NCBI RefSeq assembly: GCF_007595705.1
Contig: NZ_NISY01000021.1
Location: forward strand, 33,490 to 97,489
Reading direction: 5' to 3'
From: Streptomyces sp. SAJ15
GTDB lineage: Bacteria > Actinomycetota > Actinomycetes > Streptomycetales > Streptomycetaceae
DNA: 64,000 bases
Below the pieces are notes generated by a model. That model saw only the letters and a list, made by a program, of their open reading frames with translations. It did not search any database and was not told where the DNA came from. Position 1 is the stretch's first letter; each line of letters begins with the position of its first letter. Positions 7,290 through 15,376 of this stretch are shown here, piece by piece. The position numbers were made by a program, and so were the translations under genes.

Positions 7290-9017
7290 CTACGTCCCCT
7301 GGTCGGCGTCCTCCCGGGGCCGGCCGGACTCCTCCTGGGGCGGGCTGGCGTCCTCCTGGAGATAGGCGGCGATCAGGGCCAGGTCGTTGGCGATGTCCAG
7401 CACGCCGGAGATGTCGGCGGTCGGCGTGGCGGCGCCGTTCACCCCCGCGTAGAAGACGTCGTAGTGGCCGTCGCCGGTCTCCAGGTAGCCGGCGATGGTC
7501 TCGGCGCCGACCGCCAGCCGGTCGTTCAGCGCGTCGTAGCCGGCGACCGTGCCCGTCTTGGCGAAGACCTTGCCGCGGGCGGGGCAGTCGCGGCAGGAGT
7601 CGGCGAGGGTGCCGTCGACGCCGAGGATCGGCAGCGCCTCCCGGAAGCGGGTGGCCTCGTCCGTACGGAGCCAGTACTCCAGCAACTGCGCCTCGGCCAG
7701 CGGGGTGGCCCGGTCCACCGGGTTGCCGCCCCGGCCGTCCAACAGCTGGATCTGGGTCGGGTCCACGCCCGCCCCCTCCAGGAAGCGGGCCAGCACCGGG
7801 AAGCCGGCCATGCAGTCGTGGCTGCCGGTGCTCACCGCCATCAGGCAGATCGCCAGGTTGGCGCCCAGGTTGTGGCTGACCTTGAGGATCAGCTTGGCGT
7901 ACTCGGCGTACGGCGGCGAGGTGTACGCGGCCACACGCGGATCGCCCTGGTAGTCGGCGGGCAGCCGGTCGGCCGGGTTGGGGCCGACCGCGTCCGCCGT
8001 CACCGTCACTCCGGCCCGGCCCAACGCCTCGATCAGCGCGGTGCGGCCGAAGGCCGCCGGGTCGGCGATCTCGGAGATCCGCAGCACCGGGTCGGAGTCG
8101 GCGGCGATGGTGCCGGAGAGCCGGATCCGGGTGCCGTCCTCGGAGGCGGTCACGGTGATGTTCGTGGGCTCGCCGGCCGCGACCGTACGGACCGAGGAGG
8201 TGACCTGGTACGGGGCGACCCGCGGCCGCCAGTCCAGCCGGGCCGGGTCGCCGGGGCTCGCCCCGGGCGTGGTCAGCAGGTCGATGACGTTGTCGTTGAT
8301 GATCAGCGGGGTGGGGACCGGGTCGAACACCGGCTCCCGTTCGAAGAGCCGGTCATCGATGATCACATCGCCCTCGACGCGGGTGATGCCGGCGTCCCGC
8401 ACCTGCCGCGCGATCTCGTCGAGGCCCGCCAGCGGGTTCTCCGGGGTGAGCGTGGCGCCGGGGACGTCGTTGGCGTACGTGTGGTCGACGTCGGTGAAGG
8501 CGACGGTGCCGTCCGGGCGGGTCCGCCCGCCCATCGTGAGGTCCCCCTGGGCGACCAGGTCCAGGTCGCCCTCCAGGGTGGAGCCGCGCCGGGTGCCGAC
8601 GGCGTGCACCGGGGTGACGAAGCGGTGGTCGCCGCCGAGGGTGTGCCAGGCCCCGGAGACGCTGAAGAGCTTGGCCGTGGAGCCCGGGAGGAAGAAGCGG
8701 TCGGCGAGCTCGGAGTGGAGCACCTCGCCGGTCTCCGGGCGCTTCTGGTAGAGCCCCCACAGGGCGTGCCGGTACGCGGGCTTCCGCATGATCTCGGTGA
8801 TCCGCGGGTCGAGGGGGCGCACCGCGGGGGCCTCGACCGAGGTCGGGGTCGAGGTCGAGGTCGAGGTTGGGGTTGGGCCCTGGATGGGAACCCCGGCCTG
8901 GAGCTGGGCCGCGGCCTGGGCTACGCCCGGCGTCAGGGCCGTGAACAGCAGGGCGCAGCACGCGGTGAGGAGTCGGCACCGCCGGGACCTGGGTCTTCTC
9001 ACTGTTGGCACGGTCAC
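7290..9017 (-). CDS. dacB: D-alanyl-D-alanine carboxypeptidase/endopeptidase, PBP4 class
   Basis: A 575-aa secreted class C penicillin-binding protein that trims or cleaves peptidoglycan peptide stems outside the cell. An N-terminal signal (RRPRSRRCRLLTACCALLF) is followed by a Pro/Thr/Ser linker. Active-site motifs are in order: S-T-A-K (PGSTAKLFSV, SxxK), S-H-N (KVSHNLGANL) and K-T-G (FAKTGTVAGYD). The large insertion between SxxK and SHN is typical of PBP4. Start is GTG 9017; TTG 9020 abuts it. No obvious ribosome site is seen. A CRP-type palindrome lies just upstream. Confidence 0.9.
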   Translation of the reverse strand: MTVPTVRRPRSRRCRLLTACCALLFTALTPGVAQAAAQLQAGVPIQGPTPTSTSTSTPTSVEAPAVRPLDPRITEIMRKPAYRHALWGLYQKRPETGEVLHSELADRFFLPGSTAKLFSVSGAWHTLGGDHRFVTPVHAVGTRRGSTLEGDLDLVAQGDLTMGGRTRPDGTVAFTDVDHTYANDVPGATLTPENPLAGLDEIARQVRDAGITRVEGDVIIDDRLFEREPVFDPVPTPLIINDNVIDLLTTPGASPGDPARLDWRPRVAPYQVTSSVRTVAAGEPTNITVTASEDGTRIRLSGTIAADSDPVLRISEIADPAAFGRTALIEALGRAGVTVTADAVGPNPADRLPADYQGDPRVAAYTSPPYAEYAKLILKVSHNLGANLAICLMAVSTGSHDCMAGFPVLARFLEGAGVDPTQIQLLDGRGGNPVDRATPLAEAQLLEYWLRTDEATRFREALPILGVDGTLADSCRDCPARGKVFAKTGTVAGYDALNDRLAVGAETIAGYLETGDGHYDVFYAGVNGAATPTADISGVLDIANDLALIAAYLQEDASPPQEESGRPREDADQGT

Positions 9018-9031
9018 CAACGTAAGGAAAA

Positions 9032-9045
9032 GTGACCCGGGTCAC
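9032..9045. promoter_or_regulatory. perfect 14-bp palindrome, CRP-type site upstream of dacB
   Basis: GTGACCCGGGTCAC is a perfect inverted repeat 14 bp before the dacB GTG. It fits GTG-N6-G-N-CAC, the binding pattern reported for Streptomyces Crp. Binding itself is inferred. Confidence 0.45.
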
Positions 9046-9064
9046 ATGGAGGCGTGCCGATCAT

Positions 9065-9134
9065 ATGGCTGACGCGTCATGGCTGACGGGTCATGGCTGA
9101 CGGGTCATGGCTGACAGGTCATGGCTGACGGGGG
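9065..9134. repeat. 14-bp tandem repeat, five copies
   Basis: Five head-to-tail copies of ATGGCTGACNNGTC (the last one diverged at its end) lie between dacB and the DUF1416 gene. Each copy carries an ATG on the plus strand, but no gene follows. Confidence 0.9.
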
Positions 9135-9259
9135 GACGCCTCCGGCCCGGCTCGCCCGTCCCGGCGTGTCCGAACGACGGCATGCCGAGGGCCGCACCCC
9201 GCTGCGAGCTGTCCAACCCCAGGGGTGCGGCCCTCGTGTCCGTCGAGCCGGGACCAGAC

Positions 9260-9547
9260 TCAGACGGCGATCGCGACCTCCGCCAGGCCGCCCTGCTGGG
9301 CGACGACGGTGCGGTCCGCCGTGGCGCCCGGGACCAGTGCACGCACGGTCCAGGTGCCCTCGGCGGCGTAGAAGCGGAACTGTCCGGTCGCGGAGGTGGG
9401 GACCTCCGCGGTGAACTCGCCGGTGCTGTCCAGGAGGCGGACGTAACCGGCCACGGGCTCGCCGTCGCGGGTCACCGATCCCTGGATCGTGGTCTCACCG
9501 GGCTTGATGGTCGAGGCGTCGGGGCCGCCTGCCTGTGCTCCACACAT
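9260..9547 (-). CDS. sseC: DUF1416 protein (SseC-like), sulfurtransferase partner
   Basis: A 95-aa protein opening MCGAQAGGPDAS with a conserved N-terminal Cys, followed by an Ig/transthyretin-like beta domain (IQGSVTRDGEPVAGYVRLLD). This is DUF1416; in mycobacteria it is called SseC and lies next to the thiosulfate sulfurtransferase SseA. It sits 78 bp downstream of the sulfurtransferase here on the same strand. AGGAA precedes the ATG. Its biochemical role is not established. Confidence 0.85.
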   Translation of the reverse strand: MCGAQAGGPDASTIKPGETTIQGSVTRDGEPVAGYVRLLDSTGEFTAEVPTSATGQFRFYAAEGTWTVRALVPGATADRTVVAQQGGLAEVAIAV

Positions 9548-9578
9548 GTGACGTTCCTTTGGTTCGCTGTTCTCGCGA

Positions 9579-9620
9579 GGGAGGGGGGAGGGGGGAGGGG
9601 GGAGGGGGAGGAGGGAGGGG
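9579..9620 (+). repeat. G-run tract between sulfurtransferase and DUF1416 genes
   Basis: Successive GGGGGG runs separated by single A residues (period 7) then shorter runs. It is on the template strand of the minus-strand operon and could form a G-quadruplex. Confidence 0.8.
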
Positions 9621-9625
9621 AGCGA

Positions 9626-10465
9626 TCAGGCGTTGGCGCCGAGCTCGATCGGCACGCCGACCAGGGAGCCGTACTCGGTCCAGGAGCCGTCGTAGTTCTT
9701 GACGTTGGTCTGGCCGAGCAGCTCGTGCAGTACGAACCAGGTGTGCGCGGAGCGCTCGCCGATGCGGCAGTAGGCGATGGTGTCCTTCGACAGGTCGACG
9801 CCCTCGCCCTCGTAGAGGGCCTTGAGCTGCTCGTCGGACTTGAAGGTGCCGTCGTCGTTGGCCGACTTGGACCACGGGATGTTGCGGGCGGTGGGCACGT
9901 GGCCCGGGCGCTGCGACTGCTCCTGCGGCAGGTGGGCCGGGGCCAGCAGCTTGCCGGAGAACTCGTCGGGGGAGCGCACGTCGACCAGGTTCAGCGAGCC
10001 GATCGCCGCCACCACGTCGTCGCGGAAGGCGCGGATGGAGGAGTCCTGGGGCTGGGCCGTGTACTCGGTCGCCGCCCGCTCGGGGACCTCGGCGACCAGG
10101 TCGCGGGAGTCCAGCTCCCACTTCTTGCGGCCGCCGTCGAGAAGCCTGACGTCCTGGTGCCCGTAGAGCTTGAAGTACCAATAGGCGTACGCCGCGAACC
10201 AGTTGTTGTTGCCGCCGTAGAGGACGACCGTGTCGTCGTTGGCGATGCCCTTGGCGGACAGCAGCTTCTCGAAGCCGGCCTGGTCCACGAAGTCGCGGCG
10301 CACCGGGTCCTGGAGGTCCTTCTTCCAGTCGATGCGGATGGCGTTCTTGATGTGGTTCTTGTCGTAGGCCGAGGTGTCCTCGTCGACCTCCACGATGACC
10401 GTCTTCGGGTCGTCGATGCGGTCCTGGACCCAGTCGGCGTCCACCAGGACGTCACTGCGGCTCAT
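9626..10465 (-). CDS. sseA: thiosulfate sulfurtransferase (two-domain rhodanese)
   Basis: A 279-aa tandem-rhodanese enzyme that moves sulfur from thiosulfate (or 3-mercaptopyruvate) to thiol acceptors in the cytoplasm. The N-terminal domain is inactive in type (no catalytic Cys loop); the C-terminal loop is CRIGERSAH (about residue 233), a rhodanese active-site loop beginning with the catalytic Cys. S. coelicolor and mycobacterial orthologues are called CysA/SseA. The start ATG is preceded by GGAGGAGAG. A cysteine-type leader peptide lies 218 bp upstream, indicating sulfur-responsive control. Confidence 0.92.
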   Translation of the reverse strand: MSRSDVLVDADWVQDRIDDPKTVIVEVDEDTSAYDKNHIKNAIRIDWKKDLQDPVRRDFVDQAGFEKLLSAKGIANDDTVVLYGGNNNWFAAYAYWYFKLYGHQDVRLLDGGRKKWELDSRDLVAEVPERAATEYTAQPQDSSIRAFRDDVVAAIGSLNLVDVRSPDEFSGKLLAPAHLPQEQSQRPGHVPTARNIPWSKSANDDGTFKSDEQLKALYEGEGVDLSKDTIAYCRIGERSAHTWFVLHELLGQTNVKNYDGSWTEYGSLVGVPIELGANA

Positions 10466-10485
10466 GTTCTCTCCTCCGGGGCAGT

Positions 10486-10580
10486 TGCGGCGGTACGGGC
10501 GGTACGGTCCCTGCGAGCGGGCCTTGCGGTACGGGCCTTGTGCGGGCCCTGCGGTACGGGCCTTGCGGTACGCGACGGTA
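10486..10580. repeat. degenerate GCGGTACGGGCCTT repeats in the sulfurtransferase leader
   Basis: At least four imperfect copies of the GCGGTACGG core occur between the leader peptide and the sulfurtransferase. They lie inside the predicted mRNA leader and could form alternative pairings; I could not resolve a single structure. Confidence 0.65.
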
Positions 10581-10683
10581 TGGCGACGGCGGCGATTCGG
10601 CCGCGCGCCCTGCGCGAGCGATATGCGGGGAGGCCCTGAACGGGCGAGGGGGCGGCGGGTGCGGCGTGAAGCGCACAGCCCCG

Positions 10684-10764
10684 TCAGACGGTGCGACAGA
10701 GCATGGCGGCGACACGGCACAGATCGACTGCCCGCCGCTTCGTGAGATCCGCCTGTCGCTTCAT
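10684..10764 (-). CDS. 26-aa cysteine-containing leader peptide
   Basis: The 26-codon frame encodes MKRQADLTKRRAVDLCRVAA then MLCRTV. The core TKRRAVDLCRV is the hallmark of actinobacterial leader peptides found before sulfur-assimilation genes; in mycobacteria, related peptides with Cys codons act as cysteine-responsive attenuators. Two Cys codons lie near the end. The start is very likely leaderless: TACGAT ends 7 nt before the ATG. The downstream sulfurtransferase and SseC genes fit this control. Confidence 0.85.
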   Translation of the reverse strand: MKRQADLTKRRAVDLCRVAAMLCRTV

Positions 10765-10771
10765 AGGGCCG

Positions 10772-10801
10772 ATCGTAGGGACGGATCGGCGGGCATGTCA
10801 C
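10772..10801 (-). promoter_or_regulatory. promoter of the sulfurtransferase operon
   Basis: On the minus strand, GTGACA (10796-10801), an 18-nt spacer and TACGAT (10772-10777) precede the leader-peptide ATG. A nearby direct repeat TGTCA-N6-TGTCA overlaps the -35 and could be a regulator site. Confidence 0.6.
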
Positions 10802-10937
10802 CGGTGTGTCAAATGGTGAGATGCGATCGTCCGCTCTGCGGGATCGTCGTGCGTGCGGGGGTGGCGGGCCGGCTGTGCCGGCCTCGGAGCGCGTGAGCCG
10901 TGGTGCCGGGCCGGGGGCTCCAGGGCGGAGGTCCGGG

Positions 10938-11065
10938 ACCGCATATTTACGGGCGACGACCCCGTGCCGCGGCGGCGCCCCCTCTTTGCCCACAAATATG
11001 CGACAGCGTCCCGGACTTCTCCGCCCCTGCGCCCCCGGCCGCTCCCGCCGTCCCCCGACCGCGGG
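10938..11065 (+). repeat. dispersed 125-bp element, copy 1
   Basis: This segment matches, in reverse complement, the one at 43852-43975. Conserved blocks: CCGCATATTTACGGGCGACG, then CCCTCTTTGCCCACAAATATG and CGACAGCG (split), then CTGCGCCCCCGGCCGCTCCC and GCCGTCCCCCG. The first half forms a hairpin: CGCATATTT pairs with AAATATGCG and GGGC with GCCC. It occupies much of the gap between the leader peptide and the DUF2993 gene (10765-11135), where I see no gene. Confidence 0.85.
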
Positions 11066-11135
11066 AGTGTGTCCGGATTTTGAGAACGGATTTCCGAGGG
11101 GTGGTCTGCGCCGGGGGGGAGAGAGGGGGCTGCGC

Positions 11136-11936
11136 CTAACCGGCCAGGTTGACGTCGGTGCCCGTCACCGTGATGTCCATGCCGTCCGGGGTGATCTTCG
11201 CGTCGCTGAGCTTCAGGCCCGCGGGCATGTCGTTGATCGTGCGCTCCCAGTCGGTGCGCTTGCGGACCTTCTCCTCCCAGCCGGGCAGGCTGCTGCCGGG
11301 GATCTTGTCGGCCCGCACCCGGATGGTGTTGCCGTCCGCGACGGCGATGGTGCCGCGCGCGCTGACGTTCAGGCCCAGCAGGGAGCCGGTGATCTTGACC
11401 TGGTTTCGGTCCGCCGCGCTCTTCCCGGCGTAGGAGACCTTGATGCCCGGGCCGGCGGCCGCGGACAGGTCCGCGTAGCTGATGTGCGCCTTGCCGGAGG
11501 CGCGGTCCGCGGTGGCGGAGGAGAAGTCGCTGGAGACCCGCACCTGGTGCAGGGTCGCGGACAGCTCGGTCACCTTGACCTGCCGCCCGTCGCTGGTGCT
11601 GGAGGTCATGCCGTCCAGGCTCACCTCGACCTCGTCCAGCTCCTTGCCGGCGACCTGGGTGAGGAAGGGGAAGCCCTTGATGGAGACCTCGGGGGTGATG
11701 TCCAGGCCCTGCTTGGACTTGATCTTCTCGGCGGCCTCGGACTCGGCGAAGTCCACGGCGAGACGGTCGGCGGCCGTGAAGAGGCCGCCGAGGACCACCA
11801 GGACGACCGCGGTGATCTTCAGTCCGCGGCCGCGTTTGCGCCGCCGGGGCGGGGCGGGGGGCGCCGGCGGTGGGCCGGCCGGGGCCGGTGCCCCGGGCCG
11901 GCCGTCCGCCGCATAGGTCATCTCCGCGTCCGCCAT
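11136..11936 (-). CDS. DUF2993 (LmeA-like) membrane-anchored protein
   Basis: A 266-aa protein with a Pro-rich cytoplasmic N-terminus, a basic stretch RRRKRGRG, one transmembrane helix (about residues 46-62), and an extracytoplasmic DUF2993 domain carrying the family motif GFPFLTQV. Mycobacterial LmeA, a DUF2993 protein, affects lipomannan elongation; the function in Streptomyces is unknown. ATG 11936 is chosen because GGGGGA lies 6 nt upstream; a TTG 12 nt earlier is possible. A paralogue is at 22575-23816. Last gene of a three-gene minus-strand run. Confidence 0.82.
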   Translation of the reverse strand: MADAEMTYAADGRPGAPAPAGPPPAPPAPPRRRKRGRGLKITAVVLVVLGGLFTAADRLAVDFAESEAAEKIKSKQGLDITPEVSIKGFPFLTQVAGKELDEVEVSLDGMTSSTSDGRQVKVTELSATLHQVRVSSDFSSATADRASGKAHISYADLSAAAGPGIKVSYAGKSAADRNQVKITGSLLGLNVSARGTIAVADGNTIRVRADKIPGSSLPGWEEKVRKRTDWERTINDMPAGLKLSDAKITPDGMDITVTGTDVNLAG

Positions 11937-11994
11937 GTCGTCCCCCAAGATCTCGATCAGGCCGTTCCGTGGCTGTCGAGCCTAACGGGAACAC

Positions 11995-13200
11995 CTAAGC
12001 GATAGCGCGACCGATGAAGTAGACGGCGGGCGCGGCGGCGGCCAGCGGCAGCGCGACACCGGCCGTCATATGGACGAAGCGCGACGGGTAGTCGTAGGCC
12101 GCCACACGCAGCCCGATCAGCGCGCAGACCCCGGCGGCCAGCGCCAGCGCGGCGGCCCCGGTGGCGCCGGTGTCGGTCAGCTGCCCGGCGCCCACACCGG
12201 CGCCGGCCGCCGCGAGCAGGGCGACGACGACCGAGACGGCCGTCGGCAGCGGCAGCGCGCGGGCGAGTGCCGCCACGGCCACGGCGGCCGCCCCCACGAC
12301 GACCGCGTCGGAGGACTCGGCGTCCGTGGCCAGATAGCCGCCCGCCAGCACGGCGAGTGCCGTCGAGACGGTGGTGGTGGTGAGGCTGTACATCCGCTCG
12401 TCCGGGTTGCTGCGGTTGCGCAGCTGGAGGATCAGCACCAGCAGCAGCCAGACGCCCAGCGTGCCGAGGACCACCGTCGGGGCGTCCGCCCGGTCGGTGG
12501 CCAGCAGTCCGACGTCGGCGGCCAGCCCGCCGGCGAAGGCCAGCGCGATGCCCTGTCGCGCGGGCCACATGCCGTTGAGCCGGAACCAGCCGGCCGCGGT
12601 GACCGCCTGGAGCAGCGCCACGACCACGGCGACCGCCACCCGGGGCAGCGGCGCGGTGGCGGCCAGCAGTCCGGCGAGCGCGGCGGTCAGCAGCGCCGGC
12701 GTCATCCCCGGGTCGATGATCTGCGCGCGCCCCTCGGCGCGGGCCCGCTCGGCCGCGGTCATCGGCTTCGGCGCGGCGGGAGCGGCCGCCGGCTCCGGCG
12801 CCGGAAGCGGCGGCTCCGGCACGGCCGTCGGGGCCGGGTGGCCCGGCGCGGCGTACCCGGTGGCGTCGGCGGGCTGCTGCGGGAAGTAGGCGGTGTCCGC
12901 CCCCACCGGCGCGGGATACGGCTCCTGGTAGCCGGCGTGGCCCTGCGCGTCCTGCGGATAGGCGTACGGGTCCTGCTGCCCGTAGGGCGCCTGCGGATGG
13001 GGGTACGCCTGCTGCTCGCCGTAGCCGTTCCAGTCGGCGGCGGGCTGCTGTCCGTGCGGGTCGTACCCGGCGTAGGAGTCCTGCTGCCCGTACGACTGCT
13101 GGGGCTGCCCGTACGGGTACGGCTGCCCGTAGGCGTCATAGCCCCCGTACGGCTGCCGCTGGTCGTAGGCGTGCTGTGGATCGTGTGGCTGATTGCTCAT
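11995..13200 (-). CDS. multi-pass membrane protein with Tyr/Gln/Gly-rich disordered N-terminus
   Basis: A 401-aa protein. Residues 1-110 are low-complexity repeats of the QPYG / GQQD / YGQ type, expected to be disordered and cytoplasmic; 110-165 is Ala/Pro/Glu-rich; the rest is a bundle of about eight hydrophobic helices. I recognise no enzymatic motif. It starts 9 bp after the MoaD-like gene stop and is followed 58 bp later by the DUF2993 gene. Similar 'YGQ' membrane proteins are common in Streptomyces, but none with a known function comes to mind. Confidence 0.75.
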   Translation of the reverse strand: MSNQPHDPQHAYDQRQPYGGYDAYGQPYPYGQPQQSYGQQDSYAGYDPHGQQPAADWNGYGEQQAYPHPQAPYGQQDPYAYPQDAQGHAGYQEPYPAPVGADTAYFPQQPADATGYAAPGHPAPTAVPEPPLPAPEPAAAPAAPKPMTAAERARAEGRAQIIDPGMTPALLTAALAGLLAATAPLPRVAVAVVVALLQAVTAAGWFRLNGMWPARQGIALAFAGGLAADVGLLATDRADAPTVVLGTLGVWLLLVLILQLRNRSNPDERMYSLTTTTVSTALAVLAGGYLATDAESSDAVVVGAAAVAVAALARALPLPTAVSVVVALLAAAGAGVGAGQLTDTGATGAAALALAAGVCALIGLRVAAYDYPSRFVHMTAGVALPLAAAAPAVYFIGRAIA

Positions 13201-13209
13201 CGCTCGGGG

Positions 13210-13512
13210 TCATCCTCCTGCGAACGGCGGGAGCACCTCGACCGTGCCGCCCTCGGCCAATGGGACCGTCGTGTGGTCGCGCGTGCCGACGGGGGCCCCG
13301 TCGACCAGGAACGAACAGCGCTGGAGCACCCGGGCGAAGTCCGGTCGCTCGCTGTGCGCCCGCCGGGCCGCGTCGAGGGCCTCGGCGAGGGTGCCCGCCG
13401 CGTATGCCTCCTCGGCGGTGCCGGCCGCCGCCTTCGCGGCCGCCCAGTAGCGGATCGTGCCGGCGGGCACGGGCGGCCCGGCCGGATGCCCGGCCCTGTC
13501 CCCGGTCGCCAT
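13210..13512 (-). CDS. MoaD/ThiS-family ubiquitin-like sulfur carrier
   Basis: A 100-aa beta-grasp protein ending in PPFAGG, the C-terminal Gly-Gly tail that is adenylated and thiocarboxylated in MoaD/ThiS carriers. The stretch TIRYWAAAKAAAGT and VLPPFAGG define the fold. ATG 13512 is chosen over upstream codons because AAGGGGG lies 6 nt before it. No E1-like activating enzyme is adjacent, so the acceptor (molybdopterin, cysteine or other) cannot be named. Confidence 0.82.
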   Translation of the reverse strand: MATGDRAGHPAGPPVPAGTIRYWAAAKAAAGTAEEAYAAGTLAEALDAARRAHSERPDFARVLQRCSFLVDGAPVGTRDHTTVPLAEGGTVEVLPPFAGG

Positions 13513-13624
13513 CGCGACCCCCTTTCGCGTCCGTCCGCCCGGCGCGCCGCGGCGGTTAACGCCCTCCATGATGACGGGTGGAACGCCACAGCCAATCCAG
13601 GCGCCGGGCCGGTCGCTGTCCGCT

Positions 13625-13636
13625 TAGGGTTTCGAT
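13625..13636 (+). promoter_or_regulatory. leaderless promoter of the ABC exporter operon
   Basis: TAGGGT at 13625-13630, then 6 nt (TTCGAT) to the GTG at 13637. Confidence 0.55.
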
Positions 13637-15376
13637 GTGCTGCTCCGACTCATACGGGCCCATCTCAAGCCCTACATCCGTCCCATCACACTTATCGTCT
13701 TTTTACAGCTCGTCGCGACGCTCGCCACGCTGTATCTGCCGACGCTGAACGCGGACATCATCGACGACGGCGTGGTCAAGGGGGATACCGGATACATCCT
13801 GCGGCTCGGCGGCGTCATGATCGGCGTGACGCTGGTGCAGGTGGTCTGCTCCATCGGCGGGGTCTACTACGGCGCGCGCACCGCCATGGCGCTCGGCCGT
13901 GACATCCGGGCGGCCGTCTTCGACCGGGTGCAGTCCTTCTCCGCCCGCGAACTGGGTCGCTTCGGGGCGCCCTCGTTGATCACCCGCACCACCAACGACG
14001 TGCAGCAGGTCCAGATGCTGGTGCTGATGGCGTTCACGCTGATGGTCGCGGCGCCGATCATGTGCGTGGGCGGCATCGCCCTGGCGCTCCAGCAGGATGT
14101 GCCGCTCTCCGGGCTGCTGCTGCTGATCGTGCCGGTGCTGGGCCTCATCACCGGGGTCGTCCTGATCCGGATGCGGCCGCTGTTCCGCGGCGTCCAGTCC
14201 CGGATCGACACCGTCAACCGGGTGCTGCGCGAGCAGATCACCGGCATCCGGGTGATCCGCGCCTTCGTGCGGGACGACCACGAGCGCCGACGCTTCACGA
14301 CGGCCAACGAGGGCCTGCTGGACGTCTCGCTGCGGGCCGGCCGGCTGATGGCGCTGATGTTCCCGGCCGTGATGCTGGTGGTGAACCTCTCCAGCGTGGC
14401 CGTGGTCTGGTTCGGCGGACACCGCATCGACGACGGCGAGATGCAGATCGGTGCGCTGACCGCGTTCCTGGCCTATCTGATGCAGATCCTGATGTCCGTG
14501 ATGATGGCCACCTTCATGTTCATGATGGTGCCCCGCGCGGAGGTGTGCGCGGAACGCGTCCAGGAGGTGCTCACCACCGAGAGCAGCGTGGCGCCGCCGC
14601 GCGTCCCGGTAACCGTCCCGGCCGCGCGGCGTCGCGGGCTGCTGGAGCTGACCGGGGTGGAGTTCCGCTACCCGGGCGCCGAGGAGCCGGTGCTGCGGGA
14701 CGTCTCGCTGATCGCCCGGCCGGGTGAGACCACGGCCGTCATCGGCTCCACCGGCAGTGGCAAGTCCACGCTGCTGGGGCTGGTGCCGCGACTGTTCGAC
14801 GCCACCGCCGGCCGGGTGCGGGTGGACGGCGTGGACGTCACCGCGCTGGACCCGGTGGTGCTGACCGAGACCGTCGGCCTGGTCCCGCAGAAGCCGTACC
14901 TGTTCAGCGGGACGGTCGCCTCGAACCTGCGCTACGGGAACCCCGACGCGACGGACGAGGAGCTGTGGCGGGCGCTGGAGGTGGCCCAGGCACGGGAGTT
15001 CGTCGAGCAACTGCCGGAGGGGCTCGCGGCCCCGATCGCCCAGGGCGGCGGCAATGTCTCCGGCGGTCAGCGGCAGCGGCTGGCGATCGCCCGGGCGCTG
15101 GTGCGCCGACCGGCGATCTACCTCTTCGACGACTCCTTCTCGGCGCTCGACTACGCCACCGACGCCCGGCTGCGGCTGGCGCTGGCCGCGGAGACGAGCG
15201 AGGCCACGGTCGTCATCGTCGCCCAGCGGGTCTCCACCATCCGCAACGCGGACCGCATCGTGGTGCTGGACGAGGGCCGCGTCGTCGGCACCGGCACCCA
15301 CCCCGAGTTGATGGAGTCCAACCCCACCTACCGGGAGATCGTGCTCTCCCAGCTCACCGAGCGGGAGGCCGCATGA
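13637..15376 (+). CDS. heterodimeric ABC exporter subunit A (degenerate site)
   Basis: A 579-aa type I exporter half: six transmembrane helices (residues about 15-310) then an ATPase. Walker A GSTGSGKST, signature NVSGGQRQ and Walker B IYLFDDSFSALD. The residue after the Walker B Asp is Asp rather than the catalytic Glu, and the switch His is Gln (VIVAQRVST). So this subunit supplies the non-hydrolytic Walker site of a TM287/288- or TmrAB-like heterodimer, with its normal LSGGQ completing the partner's active site. Its stop overlaps the next start (ATGA). Confidence 0.9.
   Translation: MLLRLIRAHLKPYIRPITLIVFLQLVATLATLYLPTLNADIIDDGVVKGDTGYILRLGGVMIGVTLVQVVCSIGGVYYGARTAMALGRDIRAAVFDRVQSFSARELGRFGAPSLITRTTNDVQQVQMLVLMAFTLMVAAPIMCVGGIALALQQDVPLSGLLLLIVPVLGLITGVVLIRMRPLFRGVQSRIDTVNRVLREQITGIRVIRAFVRDDHERRRFTTANEGLLDVSLRAGRLMALMFPAVMLVVNLSSVAVVWFGGHRIDDGEMQIGALTAFLAYLMQILMSVMMATFMFMMVPRAEVCAERVQEVLTTESSVAPPRVPVTVPAARRRGLLELTGVEFRYPGAEEPVLRDVSLIARPGETTAVIGSTGSGKSTLLGLVPRLFDATAGRVRVDGVDVTALDPVVLTETVGLVPQKPYLFSGTVASNLRYGNPDATDEELWRALEVAQAREFVEQLPEGLAAPIAQGGGNVSGGQRQRLAIARALVRRPAIYLFDDSFSALDYATDARLRLALAAETSEATVVIVAQRVSTIRNADRIVVLDEGRVVGTGTHPELMESNPTYREIVLSQLTEREAA

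Noticed and set aside
7464..9035. 523-codon plus-strand frame opposite the PBP4 gene
   Set aside because: Antisense shadow produced by GC-rich codon positions; content is Gly/Arg/Val/Asp filler with no domain.
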